Source: Streptomyces fructofermentans (GTDB taxonomy: Bacteria; Actinomycetota; Actinomycetes; Streptomycetales; Streptomycetaceae). Taken from it: a DNA stretch of 64,000 nt. Positions 57,187-64,000 of this stretch are shown piece after piece (the stretch's first letter is position 1; each line of letters opens with the position of its first letter). The DNA lies in assembly GCF_014651055.1 (NCBI RefSeq), contig NZ_BMWD01000020.1:111491-175490 (forward strand). The letters run 5' to 3'. Both the position numbers and the translations under genes were made by a program. The notes below the pieces were generated by a model that did no database searches, was not told where the DNA came from, and saw only the letters and a list, made by a program, of their open reading frames with translations.

Positions 57187-59787
57187 CTACTCGTCCGAGG
57201 ACTGCTGGCCCTCGTCCGTGCCGGCGACCGTCTCGACCTCGTCCGAGTCGTCGATGTCGGCGCCGTCCGCGCCCTCGACTTCCTCGGCCTCTCGACCGGC
57301 CTCGGCGTTACGTGCGATACCGACGACGGCATCGCGCTTGCCCAGGTTGATCAGTTGGACGCCCATGGTGTCACGGCCCGTCTCCCTGACCTCGTTGACT
57401 CGCGTACGAATCACACCACCGGACAGTGTGATGGCGAGGATCTCATCGGTCTCCTCGACCACCAGCGCGCCGACGAGCGAGCCGCGGTCCTCGACGATCT
57501 TGGCGGCCTTGATACCCAGGCCACCGCGACCCTGGACGCGGTACTCGTCGACGGCGGTCCGCTTCGCGTACCCACCGTCTGTGGCAGTGAACACGAACGT
57601 ACCGGGTCGAACAACATTCATCGAGAGCAGCTGGTCCCCCTCGCGGAAGCTCATGCCCTTCACACCCGAGGTGGCACGGCCCATGGGCCGCAGCGCGTCG
57701 TCCGTCGCAGTGAACCTGATCGATTGGGCCTTCCTGCTGATCAGAAGCAGATCATCCTCTGCCGAGACCAGTTCGGCACCGATCAGTTCGTCGTCGGATC
57801 CGTCCTCCGTCTCACGGAGATTGATCGCGATGACACCGCCGGAACGCGGCGAATCGTAATCCTTCAGCGGCGTCTTCTTCACCAGGCCGCCCTTGGTGGC
57901 GAGCACCAGGTAGGGCACCGCGTCGTAGTCGCGGATCGCGAGGATCTCGGCGATCGCCTCGTCGGGCTGGAAGGCCAGCAGGTTCGCGACGTGCTGACCG
58001 CGCGCGTCACGTCCGGCGTCCGGGAGCTCGTACGCCTTCGCGCGGTAGACCCGGCCCTTGTTCGTGAAGAACAGCAGCCAGTGGTGGGTCGTCGACACGA
58101 AGAAGTGGTCGACGATGTCGTCTTCCTTGAGCTTCGTGCCCCGGACGCCCTTGCCGCCGCGCTTCTGCGAGCGGTAGTCCTCGGTCTTGGTCCGCTTGAT
58201 GTAGCCGCCACGCGTGATGGTGACGACGATGTCCTCCTCGGCGATCAGGTCCTCCATGGACATGTCGCCGTCGAAGGGCACCAGCTTGGAGCGCCGGTCG
58301 TCGCCGAACTTCTCGACGATCGCGGCGAGTTCCTCGCTGATGATGGCGCGCTGGCGCTCGGGTGAGGCGAGGATCGCGTTGTACTCGCGGATCTTCGCCT
58401 GCAGCTCGTCGTGCTCGGCGACGATCTTCTGCCGCTCCAGCGCGGCCAGCCGGCGCAGCTGCATCTCGAGGATGGCGTTGGCCTGGATCTCGTCGATCTC
58501 CAGGAGGCCCATCAGGCCCTCCCGAGCGATCTCCACGGTGTCGCTGCGCCGGATCAGCGCGATGACCTCGTCGATGGCGTCCAGGGCCTTCAGGAGGCCG
58601 CGCAGGATGTGCGCGCGCTCCTCGGCCTTGCGCAGCCGGAAGCGCGTACGGCGGACGATGACCTCGACCTGGTGCGCCACCCAGTGGCGGATGAACGCGT
58701 CCAGCGACAGGGTGCGCGGCACACCGTCCACCAGCGCCAGCATGTTGGCGCCGAAGTTCGTCTGGAGGTCGGTGTGCTTGTAGAGGTTGTTCAGCACGAC
58801 CTTGGCGACCGCGTCCCGCTTCAGGACGATCACCAGGCGCTGCCCCGTACGAGACGAGGTCTCGTCGCGGACGTCCGCGATGCCGCCGATCTTGCCGTCC
58901 TTCACCAGGTCGGCGATCTTCTGGGCCAGGTTGTCGGGGTTGACCTGGTAGGGGAGTTCGGTGACCACCAGGCACTGGCGGTTCTGGATCTCCTCGACCT
59001 CGACGACCGCGCGCATCGTGATGGACCCGCGGCCCGTGCGGTACGCCTCCTCGATGCCCTTGCGGCCCACGACCAGGGCGCCGCTCGGGAAGTCGGGGCC
59101 CTTGATGCGCTCGATCAGCGCGTCCAGGAGCTCCTCGTGGGAGGCCTCGGGGTTCTCCAGGTACCACTGGGCGCCGGCCGCGACCTCGCGCAGGTTGTGC
59201 GGCGGGATGTTGGTCGCCATACCGACCGCGATGCCGGCCGAACCGTTGATCAGGAGGTTCGGGAAGCGGGCGGGCAGGACGGTCGGCTCCTGGGAGCGGC
59301 CGTCGTAGTTGTCCGTGAAGTCGACGGTCTCCTCGTCGATGTCGCGGACCATCTCCATGGACAGCGGCATCAACTTGCACTCGGTGTACCGCATGGCGGC
59401 GGCCGGGTCGTTGCCCGGTGAACCGAAGTTGCCGTTGGAGTCCACCAGCGGCATCCGCATCGACCACGGCTGCGCGAGGCGGACCAGCGCGTCGTAGATC
59501 GAGGAGTCGCCGTGCGGGTGGTAGTTGCCCATGACGTCGCCGACGACGCGGGCGCACTTGTAGAAGCCCTTCTCGGGCCGGTAGCCGCCGTCGTACATGG
59601 CGTACAGGACGCGCCGGTGGACGGGCTTGAGGCCGTCCCGCACGTCGGGCAGCGCGCGCGACACGATGACGGACATCGCGTAGTCGAGGTAGGAGCGCTG
59701 CATCTCGGTCTCGAGCCCGACGGGCTCGACGCGCAGAGTGATCTCGCCGCCTTCTTCGGGCGACACGGGAGTGTTCTCGTCGGCCAT
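57187..59787 (-). CDS. gyrA: DNA gyrase subunit A
   Basis: 866-aa subunit that cleaves and rejoins DNA in the supercoiling reaction. The winged-helix/tower core (about 30-520) has the catalytic Tyr134 in AAAMRYTE. The quinolone region is GNYHPHGDSSIYD, with Ser95 and Asp99 at the usual resistance positions, i.e. the sensitive type. The C-terminal beta-pinwheel (about 530-840) has the GyrA box QKRGGKG. An acidic tail follows (EEVEGADGADIDDSDEVE). 42 nt downstream of gyrB; same operon. Essential. Confidence 0.97.
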   Translation of the reverse strand: MADENTPVSPEEGGEITLRVEPVGLETEMQRSYLDYAMSVIVSRALPDVRDGLKPVHRRVLYAMYDGGYRPEKGFYKCARVVGDVMGNYHPHGDSSIYDALVRLAQPWSMRMPLVDSNGNFGSPGNDPAAAMRYTECKLMPLSMEMVRDIDEETVDFTDNYDGRSQEPTVLPARFPNLLINGSAGIAVGMATNIPPHNLREVAAGAQWYLENPEASHEELLDALIERIKGPDFPSGALVVGRKGIEEAYRTGRGSITMRAVVEVEEIQNRQCLVVTELPYQVNPDNLAQKIADLVKDGKIGGIADVRDETSSRTGQRLVIVLKRDAVAKVVLNNLYKHTDLQTNFGANMLALVDGVPRTLSLDAFIRHWVAHQVEVIVRRTRFRLRKAEERAHILRGLLKALDAIDEVIALIRRSDTVEIAREGLMGLLEIDEIQANAILEMQLRRLAALERQKIVAEHDELQAKIREYNAILASPERQRAIISEELAAIVEKFGDDRRSKLVPFDGDMSMEDLIAEEDIVVTITRGGYIKRTKTEDYRSQKRGGKGVRGTKLKEDDIVDHFFVSTTHHWLLFFTNKGRVYRAKAYELPDAGRDARGQHVANLLAFQPDEAIAEILAIRDYDAVPYLVLATKGGLVKKTPLKDYDSPRSGGVIAINLRETEDGSDDELIGAELVSAEDDLLLISRKAQSIRFTATDDALRPMGRATSGVKGMSFREGDQLLSMNVVRPGTFVFTATDGGYAKRTAVDEYRVQGRGGLGIKAAKIVEDRGSLVGALVVEETDEILAITLSGGVIRTRVNEVRETGRDTMGVQLINLGKRDAVVGIARNAEAGREAEEVEGADGADIDDSDEVETVAGTDEGQQSSDE

Positions 59788-59829
59788 TGCTGGTGAAGAT
59801 CCTTCCTGGTGCGGTCAGCTGAGACCGAC

Positions 59830-61890
59830 TCAGATGTCGAGGAAACGGACGTCCTTGGCGTTGCGCTGGATGAACGCGCGGCGTGCCTCGACGTCCTCGC
59901 CCATCAGGACCGAGAACAGGTCGTCGGCCTGGGCGGCGTCGTCGAGCGTGACCTGTCCGAGGACGCGGTGCTCCTGGTCCATCGTGGTGATGCGCAGTTC
60001 CTCGGCGTTCATCTCACCGAGACCCTTGAAGCGCTGGATCGAGTCCTCGCGGACCCGCTTGCCCGCCTGGCGGCCCAGCTCGGTCAGCGCGTCGCGCTCG
60101 CGGTCCGAGTACGCGTACTCGAAGTCGTCGCGGCCCCACTTGATCTTGTACAGCGGGGGACGGGACAGGAACACGTGCCCGGCCTCGACCAGCGGGCGCA
60201 TGAAGCGGAACAGGAAGGTCAGCAGCAGGGTGTTGATGTGCTGGCCGTCGACGTCGGCGTCCGCCATCAGGATGATCTTGTGATAGCGGAGCTTCGCGAT
60301 GTCGAAGTCCTCGTGGACCCCGGTGCCGAACGCCGAGATCAGCGCCTGGATCTCCTGGTTCTGCAGGATCTTGTCGATCCGCGCCTTCTCGACGTTGAGG
60401 ATCTTGCCCCGGATCGGAAGGATCGCCTGGTACTGCGGGTTCCGGCCGGACTTGGCCGAACCGCCGGCGGAGTCTCCCTCGACGATGAAGATCTCGCACT
60501 TGGTCGGGTCGTTCGACTGGCAGTCGCTGAGCTTGCCGGGCAGCGACGCCGTCTCCAGGAGCCCCTTGCGGCGCGTCAGGTCGCGGGCCTTGCGGGCCGC
60601 CACGCGCGCGGTGGCCGCCTGGATGGACTTGCGGATGATGTCCGCGGCCTCGTTCGGATTGCGGTCCAGCCAGTCCGTGAGGTGCTCGTGCACGACCTTC
60701 TGCACGAAGGTCTTCGCCTCGGTGTTGCCCAGCTTGGTCTTCGTCTGCCCCTCGAACTGGGGCTCGCCGAGCTTGACCGAGATGATCGCCGTCAGACCCT
60801 CGCGGATGTCGTCGCCCGTGAGATTGTCGTCCTTCTCGCGCAGCAGCTTCTTGTCGCGCGCGTACCGGTTGATGAGACCGGTCAGCGCCGCGCGGAAGCC
60901 CTCCTCGTGCGTGCCGCCCTCGTGCGTGTGGATCGTGTTGGCGAAGGAGTACACGCCCTCGCTGTAGCCCCCGTTCCACTGCATCGCGACTTCGAGGGAG
61001 AGCATGCGCTCCTTGTCCTCGGCCTCGATGTCGATCACCGTCGGGTGGACGACGTCGCCCTTGCGGGAGTTGAGGTACGTCACGAAGTCGACGATGCCGC
61101 CCTCGTAGTGGTACGTGACGGTCTTGACCTCTTCGGTCTCGTCCGCACCGGCCTCGTCGGCACCCGCCGTGGCCTTCGCCGAGTCGCGCTCATCAGTGAG
61201 TTTGATGGTCAAACCCTTGTTGAGGAACGCCATCTCCTGGAAGCGCCGCGACAGCGTCTCGAAGGAGTAGTCGGTGGTCTCGAAGATGTCCGGGTCGGCC
61301 CAGAAGGTGACCGACGTGCCGGTCTCGTCCGTGGCCTCGTGCTGCGCGAGCGGAGCGGTCGGGACACCCAGCTTGTAGTCCTGCGTCCAGCGGTGCCCGT
61401 CGGTCCTGACCTCCACGGCCACCTTGGTGGACAGCGCGTTGACCACGGATACGCCCACGCCGTGCAGACCGCCGGAGACCGCGTAGCCGCCGCCGCCGAA
61501 CTTGCCGCCGGCGTGCAGCACGGTGAGCACGACCTCGACGGCGGGCTTGCCCTCGGAGGGCACGATGCCCACCGGGATGCCTCGGCCGTTGTCGACGACG
61601 CGGACCCCGCCGTCGGGGAGGATCGTGACCTCGATCGTGTCGGCGTGCCCGGCCAGCGCCTCGTCGACGGAGTTGTCCACCACCTCGTACACGAGGTGGT
61701 GGAGGCCGCGCTCACCGGTCGAGCCGATGTACATGCCAGGTCGCTTGCGGACCGCGTCCAGACCCTCGAGGACGGTGATGGCGCTGGCGTCGTACGAGGC
61801 GGTGACCTCGCCGTTCGAGGATTTGGCCTCGCTCTCGACGCCGGCGTCGGTGGACGGGATGTTCTCGTTGGGGTTGCCGGAATCGGCCAC
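59830..61890 (-). CDS. gyrB: DNA gyrase subunit B
   Basis: 686-aa ATPase subunit. GHKL ATPase: YEVVDNSVDEALAGHA (catalytic Glu/Asn), VVDNGRGIPVG, and the lid GGKFGGGGYAVSGGLHGVG. The transducer domain includes an acidic insert (ATAGADEAGADETEEVKT, about 250-267). The TOPRIM domain has EGDSAGGSAKSGR and ADADVDGQHI; C-terminal FKGLGEMN and FLDI. GTG at 61890 with GAAAGGG 7 nt upstream; the GTG at 61914 is less likely. First gene of gyrB-gyrA-DUF3566. Confidence 0.97.
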   Translation of the reverse strand: MADSGNPNENIPSTDAGVESEAKSSNGEVTASYDASAITVLEGLDAVRKRPGMYIGSTGERGLHHLVYEVVDNSVDEALAGHADTIEVTILPDGGVRVVDNGRGIPVGIVPSEGKPAVEVVLTVLHAGGKFGGGGYAVSGGLHGVGVSVVNALSTKVAVEVRTDGHRWTQDYKLGVPTAPLAQHEATDETGTSVTFWADPDIFETTDYSFETLSRRFQEMAFLNKGLTIKLTDERDSAKATAGADEAGADETEEVKTVTYHYEGGIVDFVTYLNSRKGDVVHPTVIDIEAEDKERMLSLEVAMQWNGGYSEGVYSFANTIHTHEGGTHEEGFRAALTGLINRYARDKKLLREKDDNLTGDDIREGLTAIISVKLGEPQFEGQTKTKLGNTEAKTFVQKVVHEHLTDWLDRNPNEAADIIRKSIQAATARVAARKARDLTRRKGLLETASLPGKLSDCQSNDPTKCEIFIVEGDSAGGSAKSGRNPQYQAILPIRGKILNVEKARIDKILQNQEIQALISAFGTGVHEDFDIAKLRYHKIILMADADVDGQHINTLLLTFLFRFMRPLVEAGHVFLSRPPLYKIKWGRDDFEYAYSDRERDALTELGRQAGKRVREDSIQRFKGLGEMNAEELRITTMDQEHRVLGQVTLDDAAQADDLFSVLMGEDVEARRAFIQRNAKDVRFLDI

Positions 61891-62211
61891 GAAGCGCCCT
61901 TTCTGGCACAGCACAAGCCATGCTCCCGGCGGGTGGCCGGAGCGGCTGCGGCGTGTTGCGTTGGTAAGCCTTGGTCAGCGGTGCACACCATTTTCCCGAC
62001 GGTCCCCACTGACGGGGCGGGATTAGCTTCCAGTCTACCGGTAGCGCCGACAGTGATGGGGGTTTGCCGGTACCTGAGTCCTCATGTGCCGCCCTGAACC
62101 GGTCTCCACCGACTCCCCATATGTGGACCCGGCCCCAAAGAGGCGCAGAGCGGCACTCAGCGCTTCGGGGTGTCAACCCCGCGCTACGAGCGGCGCACCG
62201 CCCGCTCCGGC
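61891..62211. other. gyrB promoter region
   Basis: 321 nt between the DUF721 stop and gyrB start, both leftward, so gyrBA has its own promoter. On the minus strand TAGACT near 62035 could be a -10; no convincing -35 was found. gyr promoters in Streptomyces are usually supercoiling-controlled. Confidence 0.45.
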
Positions 62212-62754
62212 TCACCCGTAGGTGTCGCCGGGGCCCGTGCTGCCGGGGGCCCGCAAGGGGCCGAAGCGGCGGACGGGGCCGCCGGGACCGAGGACCTTGA
62301 TGAGCCGCACGGTGCCGTGCCCGAGGTCCTCGTTGAGGCGTGCCACCAGCTGCGGAGCCAGCAGCCGCAGGTTGGTCGCCCAGGCCGTCGAGTCGCAGCG
62401 CACGATCAGCACGCGCTCCTCCTCGTCGTACTTCTCGGGCTCGCAGTGCTTGGCCAGGTCGTCGCCGACGATCTGCGGCCAGCGGCCCATCACCCCGCCG
62501 ACGGCGGCGGGCGCCTCCCAGCCGCGCTCGTTGATGAGGCGGTTGATGGCGGAGCCGAGCGCCATCGGGTCCCGCCCGTCGGCGTGCGCGCCGGAGCGCA
62601 GACCGCCGCGCCGGGCCTGCTTCTTCTGCCGCGCCGCGTCACCACGCGCGCGTGCCTGCTCCTTCGCGGCCCGCAGGGCCACACGCGCGAGGTCGACGCC
62701 GGACGGCTCGGGGGCCTTCCGGGCCTTGTCCGGCTCCGGTGCGTCCTCGCTCAT
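62212..62754 (-). CDS. DUF721/DciA-type protein
   Basis: 180-aa protein. Basic, Ala/Lys-rich N-terminal half (VDLARVALRAAKEQARARGDAARQKKQARRGG), then the DUF721 domain (about 65-155): LGSAINRLINERGWEAPAAVGGVMGRWPQIVGDDLAKHCEPEKYDEEERVLIVRCDSTAWATNLRLLAPQLVARLN (positions about 66-141). DciA relatives load or help the replicative helicase. The ATG overlaps the recF stop (ATGA), fitting the dnaN-recF-DUF721-gyr arrangement of actinobacteria. Confidence 0.92.
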   Translation of the reverse strand: MSEDAPEPDKARKAPEPSGVDLARVALRAAKEQARARGDAARQKKQARRGGLRSGAHADGRDPMALGSAINRLINERGWEAPAAVGGVMGRWPQIVGDDLAKHCEPEKYDEEERVLIVRCDSTAWATNLRLLAPQLVARLNEDLGHGTVRLIKVLGPGGPVRRFGPLRAPGSTGPGDTYG

Positions 62755-63875
62755 ACGCGCTCCACCACGCCTTCCGACACGGCGTACCGGGTCCCCGCGA
62801 GGACGCCCGGCACGTCGTCGTCCACCGCGGCCGTCACCAGCACCTGCTCGCCCGGGGCGACCAGCTCGGCGAGGCGCTCACGGCGGCGGGTGTCCAGCTC
62901 GGCGAACACGTCGTCGAGGACGAGCACCGGCTCGTTGCCCTCGGCCCGCAGGAGGTCGTACGACGCGAGGCGCAGCGACAGCGCGTACGACCAGGACTCG
63001 CCGTGTGACGCATATCCCTTCGCGGGGAGCTGCCCGAGCTTCAGCAGCAGCTCGTCGCGGTGCGGTCCGACGAGCGTGACGCCCCGCTCGATCTCCTGCT
63101 TGCGGGCCCCCTCCAGGGCGGCGATCAGCTGCTCGTACAGCTCCTCGCGCACGTGCCCCACGACGTCGGGCGACGAGGGCCGGTACTCCAGGGCCAGGGG
63201 GCCGCCGCCGGGCGCGAGCTGCTCGTACGCCTTGTCGGCCAGTGGCTGGAGCGCCGCGACCAGGTCGAGCCGCTGGGCGAGCAGTTCGGCGCCCACCCGC
63301 GCGAGGTGCTGGTCCCACACGTCGAGCGTGGAGAGGTCCATCGTGCGGCCGCCGTGGCGGCGGGCGAGCGCGGCCGACTTCAGGAGGGTGTTGCGCTGCT
63401 TCAGCACCCGGTCGTAGTCCGAGCGCACGCCGGCCATGCGCGGGGAGCGCGCGGTGATCAGCTCGTCGAGGAAGCGCCGGCGCTCGCCGGGGTCGCCCTT
63501 GACCAGCGCGAGGTCCTCGGGCGCGAACAGCACGGTCCGTACGATGCCGAGCACGTCACGGGGTTTGACCTGCGAGGACCTGTTGATGCGGGCGCGGTTC
63601 GCCCTGCCGGGGTTCAGCTCCAGCTCGACGAGCTGCTGCCGCTCCCCCTGCCGGACGTTGGCCCGGACGATCGCGCGCTCGGCGCCCATCCGCACGAGGG
63701 GGGCGTCGGACGAGACCCGGTGGCTGCCGAGGGTGGCGAGATAGCCGACCGCCTCGACGAGGTTGGTCTTGCCCTGCCCGTTGGGCCCCACGAACGCGGT
63801 GACGCCCGGGTCGAGGGGCACCTCGACCCGGGCGTACGAGCGGAAGTCGGCCAGCGACAGATGCGTGACGTGCAT
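62751..63875 (-). CDS. recF: DNA replication and repair protein RecF
   Basis: 374-aa SMC-like ATPase that helps load RecA at gapped DNA. Walker A GPNGQGKTN (30-38) begins just after VTAFV; the ABC signature region is EIERGVTLVGPHRDELLL (about 262-279), and Walker B VLVLDDVFAELD (about 309-320). N-terminal LADFRSYARVEVPL is typical. ATG start. Coupled to the downstream DUF721 gene by a 4-nt overlap; gnd lies upstream, as in Streptomyces. Confidence 0.96.
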   Translation of the reverse strand: MHVTHLSLADFRSYARVEVPLDPGVTAFVGPNGQGKTNLVEAVGYLATLGSHRVSSDAPLVRMGAERAIVRANVRQGERQQLVELELNPGRANRARINRSSQVKPRDVLGIVRTVLFAPEDLALVKGDPGERRRFLDELITARSPRMAGVRSDYDRVLKQRNTLLKSAALARRHGGRTMDLSTLDVWDQHLARVGAELLAQRLDLVAALQPLADKAYEQLAPGGGPLALEYRPSSPDVVGHVREELYEQLIAALEGARKQEIERGVTLVGPHRDELLLKLGQLPAKGYASHGESWSYALSLRLASYDLLRAEGNEPVLVLDDVFAELDTRRRERLAELVAPGEQVLVTAAVDDDVPGVLAGTRYAVSEGVVERV

Positions 63876-63928
63876 GGTCGTTCGCCGACCTCCCCGGGAG
63901 CTGTGGATCCGCGGAGCGGACCTGTGGA

Positions 63929-64000
63929 CTACTTCTTCTCGACTGCGTGGCCGCCGAACTGGTTGCGCAGGGCGGCGATCATCTTCATCTGCGGGGAGTC
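63929..64000 (-). CDS. gnd: 6-phosphogluconate dehydrogenase (3' end, cut by window)
   Basis: Only the last 23 codons and stop are in the window (DSPQMKMIAALRNQFGGHAV, then EKK). The AALRNQFGGHAV end matches Gnd-type 6-phosphogluconate dehydrogenases, and gnd between dnaN and recF is the Streptomyces gene order. Partial, continues beyond base 64000. Confidence 0.8.
   Translation of the reverse strand, partial: DSPQMKMIAALRNQFGGHAVEKK

Noticed and set aside
59788..59829. Separate gyrA promoter in the gyrB-gyrA gap
   Set aside because: Only 42 nt with no promoter-like hexamers; cotranscription is simpler.
63896..63931. DnaA boxes TGTGGATCC and TGTGGACTA by the gnd stop
   Set aside because: Only 7 of 9 positions match; too weak although near oriC.
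1..64000. Mobile elements, prophage or CRISPR
   Set aside because: No transposase, integrase or recombinase-like protein, no target-site duplications, and no evenly spaced repeats with unique spacers; repeats seen are tandem or palindromic.

Overview
The window is very GC-rich, with strong third-position G/C bias, GTG and TTG starts, and gene content and order typical of the core chromosome of a Streptomyces, close to the replication origin. Its right end reads gyrA-gyrB-dciA(DUF721)-recF-gnd on the minus strand, so dnaN, oriC and dnaA should lie just beyond base 64000. Two parS-like sites and several DnaA-box-like sites fit an origin-proximal position. I see no insertion sequence, prophage, CRISPR array or rRNA operon.

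Layout. 1-5.8 kb: proteasome activator Bpa, a small cell-wall-type protein, a quinone oxidoreductase, a K+ channel overlapping moeA, and a MobA-like nucleotidyltransferase. 5.9-10.3 kb: a branched-chain 2-oxoacid dehydrogenase operon (E1alpha-E1beta-E2) divergent from an Lrp/AsnC regulator. 10.5-14.5 kb: TetR regulator and hydroxyacyl-CoA dehydrogenase, divergent from paaN. A 14-bp palindrome shared by the bkd and paa promoters suggests joint control. 14.5-24.2 kb: TrmH methyltransferase, HTTM and DUF5819 membrane proteins, an acyl-CoA dehydrogenase behind a KstR-type box, rhodanese, a J-domain-like protein, DUF2252, a secreted six-cysteine protein, an unusual pair of interleaved inverted repeats, and tRNA-Leu(CAG).

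24.7-39.8 kb: the cell growth and wall cluster fhaA-fhaB-pstP-ftsW/rodA-pbpA-pknB, three class E sortases interleaved with pabA/trpG and a 53-aa membrane protein, DUF881, crgA and a rhomboid protease. A tight DnaA-box cluster and a large hairpin lie between crgA and the rhomboid gene. 39.9-49 kb: cyclophilin, DUF5324, a second parS, an ECF-like sigma factor with a downstream partner, tRNA-Ala(TGC), an XRE regulator, a second membrane Ser/Thr kinase, a large secreted membrane-anchored protein, and a DLW-39 peptide.

49.4-55.8 kb is the least conventional part: a secreted Ala/Pro-rich protein, a small acidic protein, an XRE regulator divergent from a BldN-like ECF sigma factor, a large low-complexity protein, a WhiB-like protein and a coiled-coil-like protein. 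Repeated ATCTAC/GTAGAT elements in the divergent promoter look like operators for the XRE protein. This is my best candidate for an undescribed (probably developmental) regulatory module. 56.2-64 kb: tRNA-Ile(GAT), DUF3566, gyrA, gyrB, DUF721/DciA, recF and the 3' end of gnd.

Calls rest on reading the sequence and on recalled family features; no searches were run.
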